64,000 nt of DNA from an uncultured Erysipelotrichaceae bacterium (GTDB lineage: Bacteria > Bacillota_I > Bacilli_A > RFN20 > CAG-826). Both the position numbers and the translations under genes were made by a program. Position 1 is the first letter of the stretch. Every line of letters begins with the position of its first letter. Location of the stretch: contig OMWW01000003.1 of NCBI GenBank assembly GCA_900314865.1, positions 124,001 to 188,000 on the forward strand. The letters are read 5' to 3'. The notes below the pieces were generated by a model that saw nothing but the letters and a program-made list of their open reading frames with translations, ran no database searches and was not told the DNA's origin. Below, piece by piece: positions 35,719 through 47,056 of the stretch.

Positions 35719-35937
35719 ATGGGAACTGCACTTGCTGCTGCTATTGCTATTTTAGCTGTTATGCCATCAGCCTTAGGTGAAGCTTGGGTTTGCGCTAAAT
35801 CCATCGAAGGAATGAGTAGAAATCCTGAAATGTATTCCAAACTCAGAAGTAACATGATCGTTGCTTGTGCGCTTGTTGAAACAACCGCTATTTACGCATT
35901 CGTTACTGCATTAATGATGATTTTCGTCATGAACTAA
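35719..35937 (+). CDS. atpE: F1Fo ATP synthase subunit c with a two-carboxylate ion site
   Basis: 72 aa, two helices joined by the RNP loop (R34-P36). Helix 2 has the ion-binding E54 followed by T55 (VETTAIY). Helix 1 has E21 exactly where Na+-coupled rotors such as Ilyobacter carry Q32: E21 to R34 is 13 residues and R34 to E54 is 20, matching Q32-R45-E65. A carboxylate in both helices is the signature described for the Fusobacterium nucleatum Na+ rotor. Na+ coupling is therefore inferred. It sits 1 base after atpB with AAAGGAGG upstream. Confidence 0.95.
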   Translation: MGTALAAAIAILAVMPSALGEAWVCAKSIEGMSRNPEMYSKLRSNMIVACALVETTAIYAFVTALMMIFVMN

Positions 35938-35955
35938 TAAGGAGGGCTAAACTTG

Positions 35956-36528
35956 ATGAAAAAGAAGTTATTATTCTTGCTTCCAATCTCGCTTTTACTT
36001 ACTAGTTGTACGATTGATATTAAAAGCGATGATTTTACAAGTAAACTCATCCCTAACTGGGTGTCTTTTGTCACACAATTAGGTGCTTTAGTCGTCCTTA
36101 TTTTAGTGGTTGTGATTTTTGCATATAAGCCTGTTAAGAAGATTGTTCGTAAAAGACAGGACTATATCGAAAACAACATTAAAGAAGCCGAAAAGAGTAA
36201 AGCTGTTTGGCAAGAAAATGAACTCAAATCAAAAGAAACTGTCCTTGCTAGTAATAGGACGGCGGCGGATATCGTTGCCGAAGCTAAGGAAGACGCTCTT
36301 AAAGAAAGAGAAGCAATCCTTAATCAAACTCAACTTGATGTTATCAAGATGAAAAAAGATGCAGAAAACGATATAGCTCGTATGGAAGAAGAAGCCAAAG
36401 ACAAAATCAAAAAAGAAATGGTTTCTGTTGCTTTAGATGCCTCCAAAGAGCTCTTAGGAAGAGAAGTTTCTTCCAAAGACAACGACCGTTTATTAGAAGA
36501 ATTTATTGAGGAAATTGAAAACAAATAA
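35956..36528 (+). CDS. atpF: F1Fo ATP synthase subunit b, lipoprotein-like
   Basis: 190 aa. The N-terminus is a lipoprotein signal (MKKKLLFLLPISLLLTSC, Cys18), then one membrane helix (about 38-60) and a long charged coiled coil (about 65-165). A lipid-modified b subunit is known in Mycoplasma. The peripheral stalk holds F1 to Fo. ATG 35956 chosen (AGGAGGG 9 bases before); an in-frame TTG at 35953 is possible. Confidence 0.93.
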   Translation: MKKKLLFLLPISLLLTSCTIDIKSDDFTSKLIPNWVSFVTQLGALVVLILVVVIFAYKPVKKIVRKRQDYIENNIKEAEKSKAVWQENELKSKETVLASNRTAADIVAEAKEDALKEREAILNQTQLDVIKMKKDAENDIARMEEEAKDKIKKEMVSVALDASKELLGREVSSKDNDRLLEEFIEEIENK

Positions 36529-36530
36529 TT

Positions 36531-37058
36531 ATGAAAGAAATCACCTCACGTTACGCTGAAGCTTTGTTCTCTTTAAAAAGAGACTCTAAGCAATTAGAGA
36601 CTACTCAAATAGAGATTAAAGAACTAAAGAAGATTTTCGAAGAAAATCCTGATTTCATAGTTGTCTTATCGTCCTCATATAAGTCAATTGAAGAAAAGAT
36701 TGAGATTGTTGATAAAACTTTAAAGGGAGTAGACGAAGATATCAAATCCCTGATTAAGATTGTTTGTCAAAATCATCGCGCTAATTATCTTTTAGAAATC
36801 TTTGACGAATTCAATTCTTTAGTAAACGAATATCGTGGTGTGAAAGAAGGTTTAGTGTACTCAACCCAAAAATTGAGTGACGCACAACTCGCTAAACTGA
36901 ACAAAAAGATCAGTGAAATTGAGCATCAACCAACTGAACTTAAAAATCTTATCGATTCTTCTTTAATTGGAGGAGTCAAAGTTGTGATTAATGACCATAT
37001 CTATGATGGAAGTATCAAACATCATCTTGAAGATATGAAGATATCCTTACTGAAATAG
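36531..37058 (+). CDS. atpH: F1Fo ATP synthase subunit delta
   Basis: 175 aa. N-terminal [10 protein letters not shown] and C-terminal [18 protein letters not shown] are OSCP/delta signatures. It joins the b stalk to F1. Starts 2 bases after atpF. Usual length. Confidence 0.93.
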   Translation: MKEITSRYAEALFSLKRDSKQLETTQIEIKELKKIFEENPDFIVVLSSSYKSIEEKIEIVDKTLKGVDEDIKSLIKIVCQNHRANYLLEIFDEFNSLVNEYRGVKEGLVYSTQKLSDAQLAKLNKKISEIEHQPTELKNLIDSSLIGGVKVVINDHIYDGSIKHHLEDMKISLLK

Positions 37059-37069
37059 GAGGTAACGCT

Positions 37070-38584
37070 ATGAAATTAAATGCCAATGAAATTAGTGCTT
37101 TAATTAAAGAACAAATTAAGAATTATCATCGCGAAGTTGATAGTAGTGACGTTGGAACAGTTATTACTGTTGGTGACGGAATTGCTTTAGTTTATGGCTT
37201 AAGCGAAGCAATGCTTGGAGAATTATTACTATTCCCTAATGATATTTATGGTTTAGTAATGAACCTTGAAGTGGACCATGTTGGTGCCGTTCTTTTAGGT
37301 GATGACTCTTTAATTAAAGAAGGAGACGAAGTCAAACGAACTAAACAAGTCATGGAAGTTCCTGTCGGTGACGCTTTACTTGGTAGGGTGGTTAACGCTT
37401 TAGGACAACCAATTGATGGACTTGGACCAATCGAAAGTAAAAAGAGACGCCCAATTGAAGTTATTGCTCCAGGCGTTATTACTCGTAAAAGCGTTGATAC
37501 TCCTTTAGAAACTGGCATCACAATGATTGACGCCATAACTCCAATCGGTAGAGGACAAAGAGAACTTATTATCGGCGATAGACAGACCGGTAAAACCGCA
37601 ATTGCTATTGATACCATTATTAACCAAAAGGGCAAGGATGTTCTTTGTATATATGTGGCAATTGGACAAAAGAATTCAACAGTTGCACAAATTGTTGATA
37701 AACTCAAAAATCACGGTGCGATGGACTACACATTAGTTGTTAGCGCAACTGCTAGCGAACCTGCTCCTTTGTTATATGTTGCTCCTTATAGCGGAGTTGC
37801 TATGGCGGAAGAATGGATGCACCAAGGTAAAGATGTCTTAATCGTCTATGACGATTTAAGTAAACACGCTGTTAGTTATCGTACTTTATCACTTTTACTT
37901 AAACGTTCTCCAGGAAGAGAAGCTTATCCAGGTGATGTCTTCTATTTACATTCAAGACTTTTAGAAAGAGCATGTAAATTAGATGAGAAATATGGTGGTG
38001 GTTCAATTACTGCCTTACCAATTGTTGAAACTCAATCTGGTGATATTTCTGCTTATATTCCAACAAACGTTATTTCCATCACTGATGGACAAATCTTCTT
38101 AGTGACTGATTTATTTAATGCTGGTCAAAGACCGGCGATTGACGCTGGTTTAAGTGTCTCCCGTGTTGGTGGCGCTGCACAAACCAAAGCTATGAAACAA
38201 GTCGCAAGAAGTTTAAAAATTGATCTTGCTAATTTCAATGAAATGAAATCGTTCGCCCAATTTGGCTCTGATTTAGACGCTTCAACTGTTTCTATCTTAA
38301 AACATGGTGAAGCACTTCTAGAAGTATTAAAGCAACCTCAATATGCACCATATCCATTAGAGAAAGAGATATTCTATCTCTATATGGCTAAAAATAAACA
38401 TCTCGATAATTTAGCAAAGAATAAGATTAGTGGATATTTATTTAAAGCTTATGAATTCGTTAATAGTAGTGACAAATCCATCTTAGAAGATATCAAAGAG
38501 AAGAAAGAAATCACTAATGAAAACGAGGCTAAGCTTAACGCTATCATTGCTAAATTCAACGAACTTTACAAAGAAGAATATTAA
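37070..38584 (+). CDS. atpA: F1 ATP synthase subunit alpha
   Basis: 504 aa. Walker A GDRQTGKT near residue 169, alpha signature [18 protein letters not shown]-terminal beta-barrel and C-terminal helices complete. Non-catalytic nucleotide-binding subunit of F1. TAGGAGG before the ATG. Confidence 0.98.
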   Translation: MKLNANEISALIKEQIKNYHREVDSSDVGTVITVGDGIALVYGLSEAMLGELLLFPNDIYGLVMNLEVDHVGAVLLGDDSLIKEGDEVKRTKQVMEVPVGDALLGRVVNALGQPIDGLGPIESKKRRPIEVIAPGVITRKSVDTPLETGITMIDAITPIGRGQRELIIGDRQTGKTAIAIDTIINQKGKDVLCIYVAIGQKNSTVAQIVDKLKNHGAMDYTLVVSATASEPAPLLYVAPYSGVAMAEEWMHQGKDVLIVYDDLSKHAVSYRTLSLLLKRSPGREAYPGDVFYLHSRLLERACKLDEKYGGGSITALPIVETQSGDISAYIPTNVISITDGQIFLVTDLFNAGQRPAIDAGLSVSRVGGAAQTKAMKQVARSLKIDLANFNEMKSFAQFGSDLDASTVSILKHGEALLEVLKQPQYAPYPLEKEIFYLYMAKNKHLDNLAKNKISGYLFKAYEFVNSSDKSILEDIKEKKEITNENEAKLNAIIAKFNELYKEEY

Positions 38585-38596
38585 TATCGGTGAACT

Positions 38597-40865
<2,269 letters not shown>

Positions 40866-40866
<1 letters not shown>

Positions 40867-41264
40867 TGGATAAGTCTTTTAAAGTTGAAATCTATACTCC
40901 ATATGGTAAATATTTAGAAGTTGAATCTACATATTTAACCACATGTACACCTTTAGGTGTGATGGGTGTTATGCCTAATCACGCTCCTTTGATTTCGACT
41001 TTAGAAATATCAAAGCTCTCTATCAAGACCGAACATAATACATTTAATTACGCAATTGGCGGAGGAGTAATCAATATCAAAAAAGATCACTCTGTCACTC
41101 TTTTGCTCAATTCGATTGAAAGAGAAGACGAAATTGATAAAGAACGTGCTTTGGCCGCTAAAGAAAGAGCGGAAAGACGTTTAGAAAAGAAAAATGAAAT
41201 CGATGTTACAAGAGCAGAAGCAAGTTTGAAACGTGCTCTTAACCGTTTAGATATTTTAAAATAA
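40866..41264 (+). CDS. atpC: F1 ATP synthase subunit epsilon
   Basis: 132 aa. N-terminal beta-sandwich (LGVMGVMPNHAPLI and AIGGGVINIK) and C-terminal helical pair rich in Arg/Glu. It regulates rotation and blocks wasteful hydrolysis. Overlaps atpD by one base. Confidence 0.95.
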
Positions 41265-41283
41265 TAACGAGGAGGTTATTAAT

Positions 41284-41844
41284 ATGCATCCATGGCATGA
41301 TGTAAAAGCAAATCGTATAACTCCAGATCATTTCTTGGCGTTAATTGAAATTTCAAAGGCGAGTAAAAATAAATATGAACTCGACAAAGAAACTGGTCAT
41401 TTAATTCTTGATAGAGTACTTTTTACAAGTACTCACTATCCACAAAACTACGGCTTCATTCCTAGAACTTATGCTAGAGATTACGACCCACTTGATGTTT
41501 TAGTACTTTGTAGTGAAAGCATTATTCCAATGAGCTTTGTAGAATGTAAGCCAATTGGTGTTCTTATTATGAAAGACAATGGTCTTTTCGATGAAAAGAT
41601 TATCGCTGTCCCATTAAATGATCCATTTTATGCTCCCTATGACAATATCACTGATATTCCTGGACATATTATGGATGAGATTAAACACTTCTTTTCGGTT
41701 TATAAGACCTTAGAAGGTAAGAGTACCGCAATTGATGAAGTAAAAGATGTTGAAGTCGCTAAACAAATCATTGCTGATTGTATCAAGGCTTATAAAATTA
41801 CAATCGAGCCAAAACATTTAGCGGAAGTACGTGCAAGAGGATAA
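41284..41844 (+). CDS. ppa: Soluble inorganic pyrophosphatase, family I
   Basis: 186 aa. Family I signature DYDPLDVLVL and YPQNYGFIPRTY, with the other acidic metal ligands present. It splits PPi into phosphate. It follows atpC by 19 bases with CGAGGAGG and no terminator, so it belongs to the pfp-atp operon. That places a PPi-hydrolysing and a PPi-spending enzyme under common control. Confidence 0.96.
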   Translation: MHPWHDVKANRITPDHFLALIEISKASKNKYELDKETGHLILDRVLFTSTHYPQNYGFIPRTYARDYDPLDVLVLCSESIIPMSFVECKPIGVLIMKDNGLFDEKIIAVPLNDPFYAPYDNITDIPGHIMDEIKHFFSVYKTLEGKSTAIDEVKDVEVAKQIIADCIKAYKITIEPKHLAEVRARG

Positions 41845-42363
41845 ATGATTCACATCGTTTTGTATCGTCCTGAAAAACCACAAAACACGGGGAATATAAT
41901 GAGGACTTGTGTTGCTATTGGGGCAACACTTGACATCATTGGTCCCCTCTCTTTTTCTTTGGATGAGAAAGCGATAAAAAGAACGGGATTAGACTATATC
42001 GAATCCCTTAAGTGGAATTACTTTGAAAATTACCAAGATTACCTTAAAGAATATCCAAACGCAAATACTTACTATGTAACTAGATATTCAAATAAGGTTT
42101 ATTCAACATTTAACTTTAAAGATTCTATTACTGATATCTTCTTAATGTTTGGAAGAGAGTCGACTGGAATTCCACACGATATATTAAGAGAACATCCTGA
42201 TCGATTATTAAGAATTCCGATGGTTCCAGAAGCTCGAAGTTTAAACCTTTCTAACTCCGTAGCAATCGTGGTGTATGAGGTTTTAAGGCAACAAGGATTT
42301 ACTAATTTAAGCACCGCAGAAGCCATAAAAGGTGAAGATTTCCTCTTAAAAGAAGCAAAATAA
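41845..42363 (+). CDS. trmL: tRNA (cytidine/uridine-34 2'-O)-methyltransferase
   Basis: 172 aa SPOUT methyltransferase: RPEKPQNTGNIMRTC at the N-terminus, MFGRESTGIP motif 2 and ARSLNLSNSVAI motif 3 of the knotted SAM site. It methylates the wobble ribose of leucine tRNAs. Abuts ppa with no gap; last gene of the pfp-atp-ppa operon. Confidence 0.95.
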   Translation: MIHIVLYRPEKPQNTGNIMRTCVAIGATLDIIGPLSFSLDEKAIKRTGLDYIESLKWNYFENYQDYLKEYPNANTYYVTRYSNKVYSTFNFKDSITDIFLMFGRESTGIPHDILREHPDRLLRIPMVPEARSLNLSNSVAIVVYEVLRQQGFTNLSTAEAIKGEDFLLKEAK

Positions 42364-42390
42364 AATATAAATCTTTGAATAATAAAATGT

Positions 42391-42417
42391 TTGTCTACTT
42401 TGTAGACAACTTTTTAT
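42391..42417 (+). terminator. Terminator ending the pfp-atp-ppa-trmL operon
   Basis: TTGTCTAC, loop TTT, GTAGACAA, then CTTTTTATT. Confidence 0.88.
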
Positions 42418-42427
42418 TTGATACCCC

Positions 42428-42455
42428 TTGACTTTATAAAAAAAGAGACTACAAT
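42428..42455 (+). promoter_or_regulatory. Promoter of the 74-aa protein gene
   Basis: TTGACT (42428-42433), 16-base spacer, TACAAT (42450-42455). One of the best promoter matches in the window; predicted leader about 60 bases. Confidence 0.75.
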
Positions 42456-42469
42456 ATTTGCCATCATTA

Positions 42470-42520
42470 GTATTACCTCGTCCTAAGCACGACGTTAAAC
42501 TACTGAAAGAGAGGTAATAC
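42470..42520 (+). promoter_or_regulatory. Hairpin sequestering the ribosome-binding site of the 74-aa gene
   Basis: GTATTACCTC (42470-42479) is the exact reverse complement of GAGGTAATAC (42511-42520), which contains the GAGG ribosome site 8 bases before the ATG. The 31-base loop has a further small stem (CGTC 42479-42482 with GACG 42491-42494). The fold would hide the ribosome site, so translation probably needs a trigger: temperature, a ligand, an RNA or a protein, possibly the product itself. Confidence 0.65.
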
Positions 42521-42522
42521 AA

Positions 42523-42747
42523 ATGAAATACTACACCCTTACAGCGGTTATCCATGGACAACCAGTCAAACTTAAAAGGGCAATGTTCATCTCAAGGGAC
42601 GACGCGATTAATTACATGTTTGATTACTTTGAGAAACATTATCTCTTCGGTTTGGAAGTAAGAGACGAACATATTGTTGACGGTAATAAGCACAGCATTG
42701 AATATGTTTGCGATTTCCACAATCGTTTCACTGTGACACGTAACTAA
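42523..42747 (+). CDS. Small protein of unknown function (74 aa)
   Basis: A soluble, aromatic-rich protein with no signal peptide or membrane helix; segments include YYTLTAVIHGQPV and RAMFISRDDAINYMFDYF. It has its own strong promoter, a hairpin over its ribosome site and its own terminator, so it is an independently regulated unit between the energy operon and rqcH. No family recognised. Confidence 0.7.
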   Translation: MKYYTLTAVIHGQPVKLKRAMFISRDDAINYMFDYFEKHYLFGLEVRDEHIVDGNKHSIEYVCDFHNRFTVTRN

Positions 42748-42767
42748 TATTTCGGATAATAAAAAAG

Positions 42768-42790
42768 AGCCTGATACTATCAGGCTTTTA
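42768..42790. terminator. Bidirectional terminator
   Basis: GCCTGATACTATCAGGC stem with A6 on the left and TTTTAGTTT on the right. On the minus strand the T-run is the stronger one, serving rqcH. Confidence 0.8.
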
Positions 42791-44176
42791 GTTTACAAAT
42801 CGCTTTTGTTCTTTTAATAGAAGCTTAGTGGATTCCCTTATTTCATGAATTGTAATAGTTTCATATTTAAGGAGATTAACTTGTCCTAATCCTTCACCCT
42901 TTTTAACATCTTTAATATCAGCGATATAAACATCTCCATTTTCTAAGTTAGATAAGATTAAGGCGATTTCACTAGCTGTAAGAATTACTTCTTCATTAGG
43001 GTCATTATCAAATATTACGACATGGGCTCCGTGATAGTCACTAACATGGAGGTATATGTCGTTTTTATTTGCTTTTTTGAAGGTTAAATAGTTATTTTGC
43101 TCTTTGTTTTTTCCAAAACCAATTTTTATTCCATTAACTGTTAAATAATAAGGTAGTCTAGCATCAACTTCTTTAACTCTTTTATTACTCTTATGTTTTG
43201 GAAGATATTTTTTATATAATTCTTCAATTTCTTGATCTGAGTAATATGGGAAAATATCAAGAATATGATTGATGTCTTCGATACTTTGTTCCGCAATTGA
43301 AATTTCTCTTTCATCATTTTCGATTGTTCGACGAGCCTTTTTATATCTTTCAAAATACTTATTAGCGTTATCTTTTGCTGAGATATCTTTATCGTAGGTT
43401 TCAGAAATGGAAGAGATATATTTGTTTAGATTCTCTTTGTCATACATCAAAGTTAAAAGTGTTTCTCCAACTTCTTTGTAGGATAGTTTTTCTTTTGCGT
43501 CTTCCATCTCATTATTAAGTACTTTGATCTTTTTATTTAGTGACTTAATTTTTTGTTTAAGGAAATTATATAGTGGGAGCGATTTTTCTTTCTTGCTCTT
43601 GCTATCAATTTCTAGGAGGTATTCGTTGATTTCTTTTTTATATTTTTCCATGTCGAACTCTTTAATCACTAAAGTTGGGTTTGGTTCGATTGGAATGTAT
43701 TTCATTCCTCTGAGGATTGGTCTGGATGCACTTAAATCGGTGTAGTGCTTTGCAAATATGATATTTTCACCTTCGTCTAGGATGATGAGGTTATTGACGG
43801 TAGGAATCAATTCCAAAACAAGATAAAAGACTTCCTTCTGATAAAACTCGTTTGTTTTTGTTAAAGAGAATTTTATTACTCTATCATTATTGATTTGCGA
43901 TACATCAGTAACATAGCTTCCTTTAAGATATTTTCTTAAATTTTCGTTGAGACTTCCTAAAGTTGTAGTGGTGTTATAACTATCATCAATAAAGCCAATA
44001 AATGGATTAGAGTGATTTAAAGACAGCAATAGTCTCTCTTTTTTGTAGAATGAAAATGAAAGAAGAACGTCACTTGAATTTGCAACAGTGACGTTAGTAA
44101 CGAAATTACCTAAAACCTTAGTTTTGATTTCATCAACAAGTAGAATGATTCCTTTAAGATTTAACCTTGGTGTCAT
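42788..44176 (-). CDS. rqcH: Ribosome quality control protein RqcH (NFACT family)
   Basis: 462 aa, somewhat short for the family (about 550). NFACT-N with the NDR motif (Asp-Arg pair) near residue 104, a coiled-coil middle (about 200-330) and NFACT-R at the C-terminus (YHGAHVVIFDND, ILTASEIALIL). RqcH binds obstructed 50S subunits and adds alanine tails marking stalled peptides for degradation. Earlier annotations call it fibronectin-binding protein. AT-rich -10-like sequences (AATAAT/TATAAT) abut the ATG and no ribosome site is seen. Confidence 0.93.
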   Translation of the reverse strand: MTPRLNLKGIILLVDEIKTKVLGNFVTNVTVANSSDVLLSFSFYKKERLLLSLNHSNPFIGFIDDSYNTTTTLGSLNENLRKYLKGSYVTDVSQINNDRVIKFSLTKTNEFYQKEVFYLVLELIPTVNNLIILDEGENIIFAKHYTDLSASRPILRGMKYIPIEPNPTLVIKEFDMEKYKKEINEYLLEIDSKSKKEKSLPLYNFLKQKIKSLNKKIKVLNNEMEDAKEKLSYKEVGETLLTLMYDKENLNKYISSISETYDKDISAKDNANKYFERYKKARRTIENDEREISIAEQSIEDINHILDIFPYYSDQEIEELYKKYLPKHKSNKRVKEVDARLPYYLTVNGIKIGFGKNKEQNNYLTFKKANKNDIYLHVSDYHGAHVVIFDNDPNEEVILTASEIALILSNLENGDVYIADIKDVKKGEGLGQVNLLKYETITIHEIRESTKLLLKEQKRFVN

Positions 44177-44202
44177 AATTATATTATTTCACTAATTTGT
44201 AA

Positions 44203-44231
44203 TTGCTAAAAGATAAACATATCTTTATAAT
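44203..44231 (+). promoter_or_regulatory. Promoter of gmk-priA, leaderless
   Basis: TTGCTA (44203-44208), 17-base spacer, TATAAT (44226-44231), then 8 bases to the ATG at 44240; no ribosome site. Confidence 0.7.
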
Positions 44232-44239
44232 AACCATAA

Positions 44240-44815
44240 ATGAAAAAGGGATTGCTTATTATCTTATCTGGCCCATCTGGAGTGGGAAAAGGCACTGTTC
44301 GTAGGTATATTATGGACAATTTTGATTTGCCTATTTGTTATTCCATCTCCATGACTACTCGTCCACAAAGAGAAAAAGAAGTAGAAGGTGTTGATTATTA
44401 CTTTGTAACTCCTGAAGAATTCCAAAGGAATATCGACGCTAACAATTTCTTAGAATGGGAAGAATTCGTTGGAAATAGATATGGCACCCCTAAGGATAAA
44501 GTTGAAGAATTACGTAAACAAGGTAAGCACGTTCTATTAGAAATCGAAGTTAATGGAGCGGGTGAAGTGATGTCTAAGGTCAATGATGACCGCGTAATCT
44601 CTTTCTTCCTCATGCCACCTTCTCTTGAGGCACTTGAAAGCCGTATTAGAAGAAGAAAAACTGAGAGTGAAAAAATCATAAAAGAACGCCTAGATAAAGG
44701 CAAAAAGGAAATGACAATGACCGCTCAATATGATCACGTTGTCTTGAATGATAATGTGGCGAGAGCGTCTCAGGAAATTGTTGATCTCATCGAACAAAAA
44801 GCAAAAAGTAAATAG
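44240..44815 (+). CDS. gmk: Guanylate kinase
   Basis: 191 aa. P-loop LSGPSGVGKGTVRRYI, SISMTTRPQREKEVEGVDYYFVTPE split across the GMP-binding region, and FLMPPS. It converts GMP to GDP. Normally followed in Firmicutes by rpoZ and coaBC; here priA follows directly after 9 bases. Confidence 0.97.
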   Translation: MKKGLLIILSGPSGVGKGTVRRYIMDNFDLPICYSISMTTRPQREKEVEGVDYYFVTPEEFQRNIDANNFLEWEEFVGNRYGTPKDKVEELRKQGKHVLLEIEVNGAGEVMSKVNDDRVISFFLMPPSLEALESRIRRRKTESEKIIKERLDKGKKEMTMTAQYDHVVLNDNVARASQEIVDLIEQKAKSK

Positions 44816-44824
44816 GACGGTTAA

Positions 44825-47020
44825 ATGAAAATTATTGAATTACTGATTGAGCATAATAGTTATTCATTGAATCGTCCTTTTTCTTATCTCTATTCAGGGG
44901 AAAAACCTGTTGATAAAGGATATCGAGTTTTAGTTAAATTCAACAACCAAGAGTTAGTGGGATATGTTTTAAATGTTAAAGAAACATCCAAGAGTAGGGT
45001 AGAGCTAGAAGAAGAATATGGCTTCTCTTTAGCGGAAATCGTCGATGTAATCGATTCGAGTAGTTTATTGAGCGAAGACTTAATGGAGCTTGCTGACAAA
45101 GTCAGTGACTATTATTTAGCGAGTAAGATTTCAGTTCTTCAATCGATGCTTCCTCCTTCTTTAAGTCCAAGAAGAAGTTCTCTAAAGGCTCCAAAGATTG
45201 CTTATGACCAATACGTTGAAATTGCTAAATATGATGAGAGTTCACTTACTTATAAACAAGTTGAGCTGCTTCGACTTATCAGAGATAACGAACCAGTTCT
45301 TAAAAAAGAAATCAAACAAATTTCAATTCTTAATAAACTTATAGAAAAAGGTTTATTAAAGATTAAAAAAGTCGAAAAGAGAAGACTAGAAATACCGGAA
45401 TATAAAGAAGAAAAAGTAGTGTCACTTACTAACGATCAAGAAAAAGTAATCAGTGAATTTTTATCAAGTGAAGACAAAATTTATCTTCTAGAAGGTGTTA
45501 CTGGAAGTGGAAAGAGTGAAGTTTATTTAAAACTTAGTGAAGAATATCTATCAAAAGGCAAATCTGTCTTGGTGTTAGTACCAGAAATATCTTTGACTCC
45601 AATGATGATGAGAAATTATATTTCTCGCTTTCACGATAAAGTTGCAATTCTTCATAGTGAACTTACCCCTGCTGAAAAATATGATGAATATCGTAAAATC
45701 GCTAACGGAGATTGTAAGATCGTCGTTGGAGCTAGAAGCGCAATCTTTGCCCCTTTATCTAATATTGGGCTCATTATTTTAGATGAAGAACATGTCGAAA
45801 GTTATAAACAAGACACCCCTCCCTTTTATCACGCTCGAGAAGTAGCAATTATGAGAGGAGAAATGCATAACGCCAAAGTTCTTCTTGGTAGTGCCACCCC
45901 ATCTTTAGAAAGTAGAGCAAGAGCGGGAAAAGGTGTATATCATCTCCTTAGATTAGATAAAAGAATCAATAACCAGCCATTACCAAAAACCACAATTATC
46001 AATCTATCTGATTACCATAACATCGATAAGGACAGCTATATCTTTTCATTAAAATTAAGAGAGCTCATTCAAAGAGAATTAGATAGATTCAATCAAATAA
46101 TTTTACTTATCAATAAACGTGGATTCGCTAGCAGTGTTACCTGTAGAAGTTGTGGCTATATTTTTAAATGTCCAACTTGTAACATTCCGTTAACTTATCA
46201 CCGCAGTGACTTAATGCTTAAATGTCATCATTGCAACTATGTTGAGCCTTCTATCGATTATTGTCCTGAATGTGGATCTAAATATTTGATGAGAAGCGGA
46301 TTTGGAACCGAAAGAATCGAGGACGAAATCCATAAACTTTTCCCTGAGGCAAGAACTTTAAGGCTTGATAGTGATTCTGCAAAAATCAGAACCAAAGTTC
46401 CTTCTATAGTGGAAGCGTTTAGAAACAAAGAAGCCGATATTCTTATTGGCACTCAAATGATTGCAAAAGGTCATGACTTCCCTGATGTTACTTTGGTTGG
46501 TGTTGTGATGGCGGATGTTGGTTTATCTTTACCAAGTTATCGTAGTAGTGAAAGAGTATTTCAACTTATCACACAGGCCGTTGGAAGAAGTGGAAGAAGT
46601 GACAAGATGGGTGAAGCTGTTATTCAAACGTATCAACCAAGTCACTACGCAATTACGATGGCGGCTAGACAAGATTATGAACTTTTCTACAGAAAAGAAA
46701 TGGAAATGAGAAAGGCTCAAGCCTATCCACCTTATGTATACTTAGCAAGCATTTCTATCAGTGGAAAAGTCGAAGATACAGTTATTGATAATACTTACAA
46801 AGTAATCGATAAATTGAACGAGGAATTAAAAGAAGAAGCGGTGATTTTGGGCCCGACCACTCCTTTTGTTCCCTACGAAAACAATCAACACATTAGATTA
46901 ATATTAGTGAAATATCGAAATCCTGAACTCGTAAGAAAAGTTTTAGCGAAACTAGTTTCCGCTAATTCACAAAAGGGTTCGATTGGATTCTCAATTAATA
47001 TTGACCCTTACAATTTTTAA
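44825..47020 (+). CDS. priA: Primosomal helicase PriA
   Basis: 731 aa. N-terminal DNA-binding region, helicase Walker A VTGSGKSEVYL near residue 235, DEEH, GSATPS, and the eight-cysteine zinc region (CRSCGYIFKCPTC, CHHCNYV, CPECGSKY). It restarts stalled replication forks. A GGACGG precedes the ATG. In many Firmicutes def and fmt follow; here they are absent. Confidence 0.96.
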   Translation: MKIIELLIEHNSYSLNRPFSYLYSGEKPVDKGYRVLVKFNNQELVGYVLNVKETSKSRVELEEEYGFSLAEIVDVIDSSSLLSEDLMELADKVSDYYLASKISVLQSMLPPSLSPRRSSLKAPKIAYDQYVEIAKYDESSLTYKQVELLRLIRDNEPVLKKEIKQISILNKLIEKGLLKIKKVEKRRLEIPEYKEEKVVSLTNDQEKVISEFLSSEDKIYLLEGVTGSGKSEVYLKLSEEYLSKGKSVLVLVPEISLTPMMMRNYISRFHDKVAILHSELTPAEKYDEYRKIANGDCKIVVGARSAIFAPLSNIGLIILDEEHVESYKQDTPPFYHAREVAIMRGEMHNAKVLLGSATPSLESRARAGKGVYHLLRLDKRINNQPLPKTTIINLSDYHNIDKDSYIFSLKLRELIQRELDRFNQIILLINKRGFASSVTCRSCGYIFKCPTCNIPLTYHRSDLMLKCHHCNYVEPSIDYCPECGSKYLMRSGFGTERIEDEIHKLFPEARTLRLDSDSAKIRTKVPSIVEAFRNKEADILIGTQMIAKGHDFPDVTLVGVVMADVGLSLPSYRSSERVFQLITQAVGRSGRSDKMGEAVIQTYQPSHYAITMAARQDYELFYRKEMEMRKAQAYPPYVYLASISISGKVEDTVIDNTYKVIDKLNEELKEEAVILGPTTPFVPYENNQHIRLILVKYRNPELVRKVLAKLVSANSQKGSIGFSINIDPYNF

Positions 47021-47056
47021 AAAATTGTGTATATTAATATCAAAGAGGAATTACAG

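Noticed and set aside
37246-37707. Antisense reading frame of 153 codons inside atpA
   Set aside because: It is a mirror of a highly conserved gene with no ribosome site or family match; the same holds for many other long antisense frames in this window.
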